A stretch of 64,000 nucleotides of DNA, from positions 84,501 through 148,500 of the forward strand of contig JACSYO010002004.1 in the NCBI GenBank assembly GCA_016806645.1, written 5' to 3'. This stretch comes from Ophiodon elongatus. Its lineage: Eukaryota > Chordata > Actinopteri > Perciformes > Hexagrammidae. The notes under the pieces were generated by a model. The model was not told the DNA's origin and ran no database searches. It was given only the letters and a program-made list of their open reading frames with translations. Shown here piece by piece: positions 23,301-34,345 of the stretch. Both the position numbers and the translations under genes were made by a program. Position 1 is the stretch's first letter, and each line of letters starts with the position of its first letter.

Positions 23301-25632
23301 ATAGTAATGCATTTAAAAAAAAACAATGACATCAAATAATAGAAATAAAGAATTCTTTAAATAAAGCAAGACAGGGAAGGGAACGGTACCATGAGCATGT
23401 TAGCATGCAAATGTTAGCATTGCAATTTATATAAAACCCACATAATCGTGAGGACGAATACAAACACCCGACTTTCACCCAGGAGACCGCCGCTCGTGTC
23501 CTGAGCCACTTCGGTAGTTACTTCAACCCAAAAGCATAAAATAAGATGTTCCTTATGGGGATATGTTGAAGTGAAGCCTCTCAGAGCTGGTGTCTCTCGC
23601 TGATTAATTATTTACGACCGCTTCCTTCACAAGTTCAAGCCGAGGTGACGTCTCCCAGATCGCTCGCCTGGACCGACCAACGGTCAGAAACACCGACGTA
23701 TTCACTGGATCAGAAGGAGACGTCTCTCATATCAGCTTATTGCAGAGGAATCGGTATCAACGTAATATATATTTCAGCCGATGAGAAAAAAGAAATGTCA
23801 GACGGTTACGTCAGAGAGATGATTTTAGAGAAACAGTGTCTTCAGTACTGTGGTTTATCCATCAGAACTCAGTATATATATTTAATAATCACATTTAAAG
23901 GATCCTAATGTTATGTGTTCATGTAAAAAAGAAATATCTGGCAATATGTTTCAGAAACGGCCTTAAAAATGTATATTCATTTAATGATTTTAAGTAATTT
24001 AATGACATCAAAGCGAGAATATAAGACGGTGAAACCAGAGAATGCTGAAAAAGATTCATTGATGATCAGAATTGTAAATCTTTTGTTAATTAATCAATCC
24101 ATTGTCTAATTGGTGATCAAAACTCCATCTGAACTTCGGCAGATGCTCATTTAACGTCTTCAAAACCATAAACTGGGAATTTGATTTCCCCAGAGAAGCG
24201 AATGTCGTCCAAATGTTTCTCTGCAGATGAGAAAGTCTCCAATATTTACTTCTGCGTCACCGGCCAGAGGAACGAAACAGGAAACCTGCAGAGCTCTGGG
24301 GGAATGTGATGGATGTTTCACAGTTTCTGGCAGCTGTGAAAAGACTGTTTTCGAGGGGGCCGGACTCATCGAGAGGTTTCTCACACTAAATAGATACGGT
24401 TGCGGTCCACATCGAAGTAATGAGATATCGACTGCTTGGTTATTTTGAGGCGAAATTAACTTTAGGCGCCTCGCTCAAAGATACTTTCTTCTTCTCTCCA
24501 CTGTGTTTTATTTAACACGTTTCATTTGGCTTCTCCTCCTTCCAGGTCATGGGCTACTGGTACTTTGGTTCCACCTGGTGCTCCTTCTACCTGGCTCTGG
24601 ACGTCCTCTTCTGCACCTCCTCCATCGTCCACCTGTGCGCCATCAGCCTGGACCGCTACTGGTCCGTCACCAAGGCCGTGAGCTACAACCGCAAGCGGAC
24701 GCCCAAGCGGATCAAAGCCATGATCAGCGTGGTGTGGCTCATCTCCATCGTCATCTCCTCGCCGCCGCTCCTCATGACGCAGCAGGAGGAGCCGGGGGCG
24801 GAGGCGGAGGGCGAGGACGCCCGGCGGCAGGAGTGTCTCCTCAACAACCAGACGTGGTACATCCTCTCCTCCTGCCTCGTGTCCTTCTTCGCCCCGGGCG
24901 TCATCATGATCCTCGTGTACTGCAAGATCTACCGCGTGGCCAAGCAGCGCGCCTCCACCGTGTTCGTGGCGAAGAACGTGGTGGAGCGGCAGCCGTCGCA
25001 GTCCGAGACCTGCTTCGAGGGCGACGCCAGGTCCTGCCAGAGAAAAGGGGCCGGCTTCGGGGGCGGATCCCAGTACGAGCTGGAGAGCCCGCGGCCCGCC
25101 ACCCGCCACAGCTCCTCCAACGTGGACAGCAGCAGCAGCAGCCGGCGGAGAGGAGAGCTGGACGACATCGACCTGGAGGAGCGGAGCTGCGAAGCCGACT
25201 TAAAGGCGTCCTCCTCGTTTCCCTCGGCGCTCCGCTTCCCCAGGAGAGCCGGCGGAGGAGCGAAAGCGGAGGACGCGGAGGGAGCCTCCAACAGGTTGAA
25301 GCCTCCCCCGTCCTGCGCCTCCATATCGTGGGCGTCGTCCGAGAACTGCTCCCACCACTTCCTGCTGCCGTCCCCGGTGCCGCTCCGCAGTAGGCGGACG
25401 GCGCTGTCCAAGAACAAAGTGGCTCAGATGCGGGAGAAGCGCTTCACGTTTGTCCTGGCGGTGGTGATGGGGGTGTTTGTCCTCTGCTGGTTCCCCTTCT
25501 TCTTCACCTACAGTCTCCACGCGGTCTGCAGAGAGAGCTGCACGATCCCCGACTCGCTCCAACCTGTTCTTCTGGATCGGGTGAAGGAGGGCCTTCAAGA
25601 AGATCATATTCCAGACTCATAAGGGAACATAA
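20011..25632 (+). CDS. adra2d: Alpha-2 adrenergic receptor (alpha-2D-like), C-terminus disrupted
   Basis: Gi-coupled catecholamine receptor of the plasma membrane. Coding exons are 20011-20310 and 24546-25622; the join is phase 0 and reads SLANE/VMGYW, the conserved TM2-ECL1 boundary. Visible landmarks in the joined protein are N57 (TM1), D85 (TM2), C112, the amine-binding D119 (TM3), DRY at 136-138, W164 (TM4), ECL2 C197, TM5 serines 208/209/213 and CWFP at 414-417 (TM6). The phrases VSYNRKRTPKRIKAM, ILVYCKIYRVAKQRAS and RQPSQSETCF resemble fish alpha-2D more than 2A, 2B or 2C. After Leu438 the frame breaks; NLFFWIG and RRAFKKIIFQTHKGT lie in the +1 frame, but the NPxxY part of TM7 is absent. 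The annotated frame therefore ends at 25622 with an aberrant tail. The receptor identity is secure, the paralogue less so. Confidence 0.9.
20955..21110 (+). repeat. Common teleost interspersed repeat fragment
   Basis: Phrases such as GGATTCATCCTCTGAGGTCCATGAAT (split by variants), CAATCCATCCAA and GACCAAAGTGGTGACCGAC match, from memory, a short repeat very frequent in percomorph genomes. The boundaries are approximate. Confidence 0.5.
21594..22025 (+). mobile_element. Dispersed element copy 6 (inside the receptor intron)
   Basis: The edge phrase GAAGCCGATGCTGAAG is followed by three array units with plus-strand motifs at 21638-21651, 21711-21724 and 21784-21796 (four Gs). The shared body then runs to GGGGCGGGGCTACAGGG. 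Confidence 0.87.
24546..25632 (+). CDS. adra2d: adra2d-like coding exon 2, with frameshift and TM7 deletion
   Basis: Encodes ECL1 to TM6 (residues 101-438), including a long third intracellular loop of about 165 residues with poly-Ser and acidic stretches. ECL2 carries an extra acidic insert (EEPGAEAEGED). At 25560 the family phrase for a Phe codon before AACCTG is two bases short. After TGGATCGG (25580) the sequence jumps to GTGAAGGAGGGCC, losing the segment where YCNSS..NPxxY should be. The expected C-terminal tail then continues to TAA at 25630-25632. In the uninterrupted frame the stop is at 25620-25622. Confidence 0.9.
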
Positions 25633-25639
25633 GATGTCA

Positions 25640-25735
25640 GAGTGTGTGTGTATGTGTGTGTGAGAGTGTGTGTGAGAGAGTGTGTGAGAGTGTGTGTGAG
25701 AGTGTGTGAGAGTGAGTGATTGTGTGTGAGAGTGG
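25640..25735. repeat. GTGTGTGAGA microsatellite
   Basis: Alternating GTGTGTGTGA and GAGAGTGTG units directly after the receptor stop, probably in its 3' UTR. Confidence 0.9.
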
Positions 25736-26171
25736 CATCACACAGAAACAGACACAGTCAAATGCACAGTTTTAATCCTGTTTTCCACTGTGCTGTCATA
25801 GCGACATTAAAGGGCTTGCCACACAGCCTGCGTATTGATTTATTATTCAACTGCTCATTCATTTATGAAATAATCACATTCTATTCCAGTGCAAACAAGC
25901 CAGAGGAAGACGATTATGACACATGGATGCTACGCGTACAGGTGTCTCCGACTCCGCTTCCTTGATGCAATAACATTTCAACGTTACGAGGGTGACTTTT
26001 TGCCGGAGTTTGAATGTTAATTAGAGTAAAATGGCTGCAGGTCTGTGAACTATGTCCCCGCGGAGCGTCGAGATGTGAGGCTGGCAGACTGTAAACCTTT
26101 ATACTGACAGCAGAGCAGATTTCGAAGGAAAAAGCTGCTTTGCTGTGCTTTAAAAAGAAATATGCAATGAG
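25736..26171. other. Non-coding spacer, probable receptor 3' flank
   Basis: No gene or repeat family recognised. ACATTAAAGGG near 25804 includes a variant ATTAAA poly(A) hexamer. Confidence 0.4.
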
Positions 26172-26525
26172 TTTTTAAAGGGGCAGTGTGTCGGATTTAT
26201 TGGCATCCTGTGGTGAGGTTGCAGATTGCATCCAATTGAACACCCCTGCGCTCACCCCTCCATTTCCAACCGCGTCGGAGAACTACGGTGGCCTTTAAGT
26301 AACGTAAAGAAATGTGAAAGCCTCTCTTTCGAGTCAAGTCAGTGTTTGGTTTGTCCGTTCTGGGCTACTGTAGAAACATGGCGGTGCAACATAGCGGACT
26401 TCCTGCTGCGGCCTGATCCCCATGTCGGCTCATTCATAGCTAACAAAAAAAGTTATTTTTAGATTATTATATTCCATTTCTGACAATAAATCCCCCTTAA
26501 TGCTGCACACTGTGCCTTTAAAAGG
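26172..26525 (+). mobile_element. Short inverted-repeat element (MITE-like) common in teleosts
   Basis: The left end TTTTTAAAGGGGCAGTGTG is an imperfect inverted repeat of the right end CACACTGTGCCTTTAAAA. The interior phrases GGTTGCAGATTGCA, CTGGGCTACTGTAGAAACAT and ATTCCATTTCTGACAATA belong, from memory, to a very abundant fish repeat. It has no coding capacity. Confidence 0.8.
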
Positions 26526-26619
26526 TGCAAGATCAGAGATTGGGAGAATTTCGATTGCCTCTCAACATGGCCGGCGCCTCACAGCTAACAAACAACGACA
26601 ACAGTGCTGAAGGAGCTGC

Positions 26620-27437
26620 CAGCGTTTACCTGAGGGGGGCAGGAGGGCGTTTACCTGAGGGGTACAGGAGGGCGTTTACCTGAGGGGGGCAGGAGGGCGT
26701 TTACCTGAGGGGGACAGGAGGGCGTTTACCTGAGGGGGACAGGAGGGCGTTTACCTGAGGGGGACAGGAGGGCGTTTACCTGAGGGGTTCAGGAGGGCGT
26801 TTACCTGACGGGGGCAGGAGGGCGTTTACCTGAGGGGGGCAGGAGGGCGTTTACCTGAGGGGGACAGGAGGGCGTTTACCTGAGGGGGACAGGAGGGCGT
26901 TTACCTGAGGGGGACAGGAGGGCGTTTACCTGAGGGGGACAGGAGGGCGTTTACCTGAGGGGGGCAGGAGGGCGTTTACCTGAGGGGGGCAGGAGGGCGT
27001 TTACCTGAGGGGGACAGGAGGGCGTTTACCTGAGGGGGACAGGAGGGCGTTTACCTGAGGGGGACAGGAGGGCGTTTACCTGAGGGGGACAGGAGGGCGT
27101 TTACCTGAGGGGGTCAGGAGGGCGTTTACCTGAGGGGGGCAGGAGGGCGTTTACCTGAGGGGGGCAGGAGGGCGTTTACCTGAGGGGGACAGGAGGGCGT
27201 TTACCTGAGGGGGACAGGAGGGCGTTTCGAGGGCAGGAGGCGTTTAGGGGGCAGGAGGCGTTTACCTGAGGGGGACAGCGTTTACCTGAGGGGGGGAGGG
27301 CGTTTACAGGAGCGGGACAGGAGGGCGTTTACCTGAGGGGGGCAGGAGGGCGTTTACCTGAGGGGGGCAGGAGGGCGTTTACCTGAGGGGGGTTTCTAGG
27401 AGGGCAGGCGTTTACCTGAGGGGGGCAGGAGGGCGGG
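26620..27437. repeat. 25-bp G-rich minisatellite
   Basis: About 30 units of GGGCGTTTACCTGAGGGGGACAGGA, with the variants GGGGGGC, GGGGTAC and GGGGTTC. Homogeneous at 26640-27220, then broken by deletions at 27230-27310. Each unit has three G-runs on the plus strand, so G-quadruplex formation is plausible. Confidence 0.95.
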
Positions 27438-27523
27438 CGCTACACTTGCACGTCAACGCGGTCGGTTTGGGACGATGTTAGCGGCTCTAACCGGCGAGCG
27501 AGAGCAGTGCAGAGCGACCGCTG

Positions 27524-27612
27524 TTAGTTAACCAGTGGGGCCGCCGTTAGCTAACCAGTGGGGCCGCCGTTAGCTAACCAGTGGGGCCGCCGTTAGCTAA
27601 CCAGTGGGGCGC
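27524..27612. repeat. 23-bp tandem repeat
   Basis: About four copies of GTTAGCTAACCAGTGGGGCC plus GCC. Confidence 0.9.
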
Positions 27613-27717
27613 GAGCGAACATGCACTAAACAACACGGCCGGTCCGACTATGTCGACAAAGCAAAGAAAAGCTCTGATAACGACACGCACACAGAACGAC
27701 CTCATTCTCTGCTCAGA

Positions 27718-27965
27718 TAGACGTTACTTCATATCTTTACAGATAACGTTCTTATATCTTTTTATGTTGTTTATCTTTGAGATATTGTTACTTCATATCT
27801 TTGAGTAACCGTTGTTACTTCATATCTTTACAGAGATAACAGTTGTTACTTCATATCTTTACAGATAACAGTTGTTACTTCATATCTTTACAGATAACCG
27901 TTGTTACTTCATATCTTTACAGATAACAGTTGTTACTTCATATCTTTACAGAGATAACCGTTGTT
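27718..27965. repeat. 29-31-bp tandem repeat
   Basis: Units of GTTGTTACTTCATATCTTTA plus CAGATAACA; five to six copies with a degenerate first one. Confidence 0.88.
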
Positions 27966-28947
27966 TGCTGCCAATTACGCTCTGAATGTCAAATACTTGC
28001 TCTTTTTTTGGCTTTCTGCGCCTCCGAGTATTTAAACACCAGCAGCACCCGAAGTTTAAACTTTAACTTGAAATAGACACGGAGAACGGAAAGCCCAATG
28101 AAAGTTACCATCTTTCCACACAGCATCAGTGTTCTGTTGACACTGCACAGCTCGGGGGCAAAGACATTAAAATTTCATGTGCAGCTTGCAGACGGCTGAG
28201 CCTCGCTGTACACGGAGGACAAAAGAGAAGGAGCTGAGGAGAGAGAGCCTCTGAATATATATAATAAACCACAGGCTCATACAACAATAGATAATTATTC
28301 TCTGAAGCTCAGGATGAAGTAACTGGACCGGCTGCTTCGGGGCTCAACGTCTTCACTGCGAAGAAAACCTGATCAGACCTGGAAATAACTGGACCCGACA
28401 CTTCAATACGACAAATCATAAAAAACGTTATTGACTCAATCGCTTAATGCAGATTGGAGGAAAAACAAAATGTATTCAGTTGCTTTTCGTTTGGGACGAT
28501 AATCCAGCAACGTTTGACTTTTTATCTCCACAAACGCAAAGCATGGATACGAGAAGGGGCGGCAACGGCCAAGGCCACAAGGGACGTTGCATCACTCTGG
28601 TTGCCATGCAACACGGAGTTTGACAACAACTCGGGAGTTGCGTAATTAACCATTTCACCTGAAGTACTATAGAGCATAATGCTGGCGATAAAACGGGATG
28701 AAGTGCGTTCACGCCAGAGGGCAGAAAGCTGTGATTCGCTGCCCTCTGGGGAGAGCTTCCTGAATGGCTGCCCTCCAAATCAGAAAACTCTCTGCACACC
28801 GACGCATCGCTGCATTCTGGTTATTTCTTTCGCCCACGTCTCTCAGGCAGGTTTTTAGCTTTTATAATGGACTCGGATCCAACACAGAAGAGGAGATGGT
28901 TAACATGATATGGAGGCCAAAATGAAAAGCGGCACGTGATCCTACAA
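27966..28947. other. Non-coding spacer
   Basis: Nothing recognisable; short open frames on both strands at 28450-28800 match no family. Confidence 0.45.
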
Positions 28948-29490
28948 AGAGGACTGTAACGCTGCGTCCACACCAGAAGCGAGTAGATTACGTACAAAGT
29001 CAGTGAACAGACGCCAATAACAAAAAATTCCGCCGGGCGGCGTGAAGTGAATAATTCGCGTGACGCTGAGTTGCGAAAGCCAATCAGCGTTGAGAAGCTC
29101 CGCTCGTCATCACTGACGTCCTGCCTGTTGAATCATAAACTATGGAGGAGAAGTTGATCGTCTGGAAGCGGCTTCATCCAGACGCAGTCCTGGAGAAGCT
29201 GTGGATATTATTATTATATGTTATATAATATTATGAACCCAGACACGAGGGCGTTTGATGTTCCGACATTTGTGGGACTTCCACAACATATTAACTATTT
29301 CCACGGAGATAAGCCACGCCCCCTCTCCGGCGGCACGTCTAGCGCGAAAAAGCGAAATAACCTCAAATAGTCGGGCGAGTAAACTCACGCGAAAATTCGA
29401 AACGCTTTTGGTGTGAACGCAGCATAAGAAGTGGACGTGATCACCGTCATGGTTTGGACTGTGGTTTCGAAGCCTCGGGTTTAGCTTTTG
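28948..29490 (-). mobile_element. Dispersed element fragment (copy 13) split by a nested insertion
   Basis: GGACTGTAA at 28951-28959 and TAAGAAGTGGACG from 29425 are the two halves of the outer end seen intact at 8730 (GACTGTAAGTAAGAAG). The right part runs on through TGGTTTGGACTGTGGTTTCGAAGCCTCGGG. The Harbinger-type element lies between the halves. Confidence 0.6.
28960..29424. mobile_element. PIF/Harbinger-type non-autonomous element
   Basis: Terminal inverted repeats CGCTGCGTCCACACCAGAAG and, at the right end, CTTTTGGTGTGAACGCAGCA are flanked by a 3-bp TAA duplication (28957-28959 and 29425-29427), as expected for this superfamily. The interior includes ATGGAGGAGAAGTTGATCGT, reminiscent of the accessory MADF-type protein start of Harbinger elements. 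There is no transposase. Confidence 0.78.
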
Positions 29491-29519
29491 TCTGAGCTAC
29501 AGCTAATGCTACAGCTAGC

Positions 29520-29909
29520 TTAGCATGGCGCCGCTAGTGTTTACGTCTCTTGCTGACGCACGCTTCCTTCTGCGCGGTGATACGGTTGCCCGGTACAGTT
29601 CGGTAGAAAGAAAATAGTCCCTTCCATGAAACTGCTCACGAGGTCTGTAGCTTATCCTGAGGAAACAGGTCATGATTTCTGGAAAGACGATGCGGTCGAG
29701 TTTTTCAAATGTATTTTTTTTGGGGCGCTTTGAGCTCCACAAGCTGATCGACATCTGGTCGCATTAAACTGGAGAGAAGGCCGACGTCTCTACAGCCGAT
29801 ATGTCAAAAACCAGGCAACTCACACCAAAACCATCTAGATTGATAAATAGCACTGCAGTTAAGAGGAAAAATATGTATTTTAGATTTTTGGGGTGAACTG
29901 CCCCTTTAA
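29520..29909 (-). repeat. Teleost interspersed repeat, copy in reverse orientation
   Basis: The reverse complement shares AGGGGCAGTTCACCCC, CTAGATGGTTTTGG, the phrase around GCTGTAGAGACGTCGGCCTT, and TTCTTTCTACCGAACTG with 30705-30968. It begins at the CCCCTTTAAG end. Confidence 0.7.
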
Positions 29910-30704
29910 GTGGGACCTCTTGGTGGCTGTGTTTCCTCGTGTTGAACGGATGTTATCATTTAAATTGTAAGGAAACGTCTTGCAATTTATTTCTCTGCTC
30001 GTTCCTCTCTCCTGCTGCTTCACTTGGGAGCTCCTTTTTATAACCTCCCCATTTCCCTTCAGACCTGCTTTAAATGTGCAGGAGCCCACATGACCAGAAT
30101 TTACATTTGCACTTGGAAAAGAAAATCTCTTACGAAAGCGTTCCTGGTTTGTCCTCTTCCACTCGATGCTGTAGACTTCCTGCAGCATCTCCACGGACTC
30201 TCAGATCAGTTGGAGCAGCCAGTTGATCAGAATTATTCATTCCAGAATAAATTCCAGCATCTGTTCTCCCTGGAATTGAAAAAGCAGAGGCAATTTGACT
30301 AATTGGCATCAGCTGCTGTCAATATGCATCAAAATGATGGACCGCTAAGTGGTCCGATAACATCCCATCATGGTTGCCGATTAGCTGTCGGTTCAGACGC
30401 TGCAGGACCGAAACCCGCTTACTGCGTACGTACTGTTGCATGCAGCGTGCATTGAATTGGGAGTTACTACTTCCTCAACATGGCACCTTGAACTTTGACC
30501 TTCTTTGTTTATCTGCTGTAAAGGATTGTGGGTCCGAATAAGCCAGAAAAGGCATGCTGGCTTGCAAAATGCAACCGGATGTGGTAGAACATGCTGGTAT
30601 TTTTGGTATACTGCATTTGACATACAATGTATTGGGTCATACTTCGTCTATCGGGGGCGTGTTTACCGGATAAGTATCAGTGGTGAAAAGAGTACTCAGA
30701 TCTT
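29910..30704. other. Non-coding spacer between two inverted repeat copies
   Basis: No gene recognised. Short overlapping frames at 30020-30300 and 30390-30740 have no family resemblance. Confidence 0.45.
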
Positions 30705-30968
30705 TTTAGGGACAGTTCACCCCACAATCAAAAACCCTTGAGCTGTTTCTCATTCTAGATTGTTTTGGAGATATCCGCCGTAGAGATGTCTGACTTCTCT
30801 CCAACATGATGGAACCATATGGCACTCGGCTGTTGGTGCTCAAAGCGCTAAAATAAAACTGACATTACTACAAACTACTGATTAAAATCCACAGACTTTG
30901 TTGTGAGGAGTTTAATGTAGGAACTGTTTTCTTCCTACCGAACTACACCTGCCAACAGTATAAACGGG
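30705..30968 (+). repeat. Teleost interspersed repeat, copy in forward orientation
   Basis: GGGACAGTTCACCCCACAATC through GATATCCGCCGTAGAGATGT to TTCCTACCGAACTACACC matches the reverse complement of 29520-29909. It is followed by a fragment of another common fish repeat with ACAAGTACACATCATGCATT (30975-31080). Confidence 0.7.
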
Positions 30969-32165
30969 CGTCCTGTCGTAAAACTACAGAGTAGAAATAC
31001 TTTGTCACAAGTACACATCATGCATTCAAAGTTTTTTGCATCTAAATATACTTAAAATACTAAAATTATAACATGTAGAATAACATACATACTCTATTAA
31101 TGCATTATAATTATTAACAAATCAATGCATTCATCACTTTAATGCAGCAGCTGGCAAATGCCATAACAATGGTCAGCATGCTAGCAATTAGCATTAGCTA
31201 AATGAAGAGTAACGGCAATTTTAAAAACAGCTGAATGTTAAAGCAACGTAGCCCGGTAGTTTATGTGGTGCTTGTTATGTTCTTCAACTGTAGCATGAAA
31301 GCATGGTGGAATCAGCTAACTAGACAGCAGTAATACTTTCCAATTGAATGCTTCATCCACACACTCCTGTCAACAGAAGAGAGAAGATGGTCGTGCTATG
31401 ATTTAATTTAATGCACCGGTTTATGGAAAATGAGCCGGCGACAATGGATGTGACCGGGCGTCTCAGCCTTCCATCAAAGTCCTGCCCATGTTGACACTTT
31501 TCACGTTCTCATTTTTTTATTTCCAGAGGAGAGGCGCTTCAGCCAAACGTGGGGGTCTCGGTAACATTAAATTGTTCTGGCACTGAGACCGAAGACTACT
31601 TTATCATCCTGTCTCATCACCGGCTCTGCTTTCACATCTGTGACCCCAAAATAAACCCAGAGAGAAGCTCCGCCGTGCTCACCGTTAAGAAGCATCCGTG
31701 TCATGTCTCCTAACCTTGAGACTGTCATTGTTGAGCTCTTGTTTGAATTCATGCTGGCTATTTTAAATTCTGGCAGTTGCTTGGCGTGTTGGTTTCGGAG
31801 GCTCACTCCGGCCACACTGAGGAACACAATGGTTCTCCTCCTGCCAGGTTGGAACGGATACACAAAGTCCTGGACTCATCACATTTCACTACCGGCTGTC
31901 TCCGACGAAGCCCAAATTAGAATATGTTAATTCATTGTTCTCATAGAAAACAGAATAATTACAGTTTTACATGCCTAGTTAAATGTGTAGTGGGTGTAAG
32001 AATTGTTTAAAGAAGTATATTTCAAATCAAATGGCAACACAATCACACCGGTGTGCCTGACGTTCACAGACGTTATCAAACAACAGCCGTGTAAACCTGA
32101 ACAGAGAATGAAGTCAAGCTTTGTTGTTGTACGCTGTGTTCGGGCCTTTTAATGTAAAAAGAAGT
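30969..32165. other. Non-coding spacer
   Basis: AT-rich; fragments of fish repeats (GCATGCTAGCAATTAGCATT near 31178; GCATGGTGGAATCAGCTAAC near 31301, shared in part with 53770-53800). No gene. Confidence 0.45.
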
Positions 32166-32492
32166 CCGATTGTATAGAAGTCAAAGCTTCATGTGTTAAA
32201 GCTGCATTCTCTCTCCTGACCACCAGGGGGCGACTCCTCTGGTTGTATAGAAGTCAAAGCTTCCTGTGTTAAAGCTGCATTCTCTCTCCTGACCACCAGG
32301 GGGCGACTCCTCTGGTTGTATAGAAGTCTATAGAAAATGACTCTACTTCTCTCTTGATTTATTCCCTCAGTAAACATTGTAAACATGAGTTTATGTCTCA
32401 ATCTCTAGTTTCAAGTCTTCTTCAATACAGCATGATGTTCATTTAGTAAATTATGGTCCATTTAGAGTCAAACAGACCATAAAGCAGGGGAT
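32166..32492 (+). mobile_element. Dispersed element copy 7
   Basis: Two array units with plus-strand CTCF-like motifs at 32220-32233 and 32293-32306, then the body to CATAAAGCAGGGGATGC. The outer body is missing. Confidence 0.87.
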
Positions 32493-34016
32493 GCTTTTCT
32501 TAGAAGAGTTATTTCATTCATATTCCTGTTTACATGCTGAGGAGCAGAGCGTGTGCTGCCCTGTTGTGATGTCAGCCTGGTGATGACATCACATTGCTCC
32601 GAGCTGTTCTCAGTGCAGCGATCAAACAGCTGCCAATCTAGTGTCAAGCTGTTTGATCGATGAAGAAAAACGCCACAAAAACTTCCAGCTGTAATATTTT
32701 TTAATTGAAATTATTCATGAACGCTGCGTTCTGCGTTCAGATAGTCGTCCATAAAACCGTCCACCGAAACACGCGGTCGGACGTTAGTTCTCTTAGTTTC
32801 CTCGAGAGGGAGATGAAGGACTCGTCGGGGTGTGCGGAGCAGAAGGACGACGCTCGCGGCCTCGAATGCTTATTATAATTATTACACAGATACACAAACA
32901 CATATTATACAGATTCATGAGCAAAGAGAGGAGCAGAGCTGTGAAGCTCCACGGAGCTTCAGCAAAGAAACACCAGCTCTCGGCTCTGAGCCTCACTCGT
33001 GGGAGGAAATAAAAGACGAGGGACGTTTCATAAAGAGGGATGATATTGTAAACTTAGAAACGGCATAAATGCACCGAGCAGGGGAGAACAGGAGGCACGG
33101 AGAATATTAATTCATGTTTTTGTTTGTGAATATAAAAACCTGATTCCTGCTCTCCAGATAGACGAGTTACGAGTCCCCAAAAAACCAAACGCACAAAGCT
33201 GAGGTCACGACACGGGGCTTCTGTTGCTCACGGACAAACACAACATGCGATCAGTCACAAAATATTCAAGCTTTTTTTGTTTTCTTTTACATTTTCAGTC
33301 ACTCTCGTTGTTTGTCTCACTTTTTATTTTGGGGAATATCGTCCTCTTCCCATAATGCTTTGGGGCAAGTGTAATGTTGCAATGGGGTCAAGAGTTAGCT
33401 GCATGCTACAACTTCATTCCTGGCATCATTAAAAGTGATTATTAATTATCTATTATCTATCCATCTATTGCAATGAACCCACAGTTGTACGAAAAACCAT
33501 CATTGAATAACTTTGACACGGAGGAAACCTTAAAAACGTGATGATTCTTCTTCGTCTGAGGACGTTTACTTTATGGACACCGAAGATAATAATTACATCC
33601 TCAGCAAGCCTAAGTTACCCTGAATCTTAAAATATGTGCATCATGTCGGAGGAGTGACTGAGAAGATAAGAGCTTTAAAATACCATAATTAATCAATTAG
33701 CCTCTAAATGATACGAAGACGTCTGCTGCAATTTGAACATATCAATTAAAAGTGCTCTTAATGCTGATTTAAATACATATTTACGTGGGCCTACTTTTTG
33801 TTTATCATGAAATAGATAGTGTCATTATAAATAGGCCTCATGTGTAAATTTGAACAACGACTACGTTGTAGTCCGTTAAGAATAGAAGTCAAATCAAAAT
33901 TTATGGAGGAACATTTTGGAGAAAAAGAATCAGTCAACTCTAGTTAGATAACTAATAATAAGTATAAGTTAAACTATGATGAGGCCCGAGCCTCGGTTTC
34001 TTTTCCTTCCACAGAC

Positions 34017-34051
<35 letters not shown>

Positions 34052-34180
34052 CACGGCTGACTCTTACACTCAGAGGCTCCGGAGGGATGAAGAGGCTCCG
34101 GCTCTCCTGCTCCGTCTGCAAAATAAGATTTTACATTTGAATGCAGCATGAACCGCAGTCGAAATGTGATTATGATATCT
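32493..34180. other. Non-coding spacer
   Basis: No gene found. A (GAT)n microsatellite lies at 34016-34048. Otherwise AT-rich single-copy-looking DNA. Confidence 0.45.
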
Positions 34181-34345
34181 GCAAAGTTTCAGTGGTGGAA
34201 GAAGCATTCATGTCTTCTGCTTCAGTAAAATGAATACTACGGTGGTAGAAATACTGCAGGAAAAAAGTCCTGCATTCAAAATGTCACTTAAGTTCAAAAG
34301 TGTTGGCATGAAAATATACTGAAAGTACTAAAAAGTTAAATTACA
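34181..34345 (+). repeat. Common teleost repeat (short-period AAGTA type)
   Basis: AGTGGTGGAAGAAGCATTCA, GTCCTGCATTCAAAATGTCA and AAGTACTAAAAAGT match, from memory, a very frequent fish repeat. Related fragments lie at 30975-31080 and 59985-60075. Confidence 0.6.

Larger units (their letters stand above)
20311..24545 (+). other. adra2d intron
   Basis: A 4.2-kb phase-0 intron, donor GTGAGG and acceptor CTCCTTCCAG. It contains a copy of a common fish repeat (20955-21110), element copy 6 (21594-22025), a short GGTCCTTCT repeat (22527-22562) and AT-rich single-copy DNA. Mammalian alpha-2 receptor genes have single-exon coding regions, so the intron is notable. Confidence 0.85.

Noticed and set aside
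24503..25393. Alternative long frames on both strands over receptor exon 2
   Set aside because: Shadow frames of a GC-rich coding exon; only the frame with DRY and CWFP has receptor motifs.
25580..25590. GG/GTGAAG read as a splice donor hiding a TM7 exon
   Set aside because: The conserved C-terminal tail follows after only about ten bases, so no intron can lie there; deletion or assembly error is more likely.
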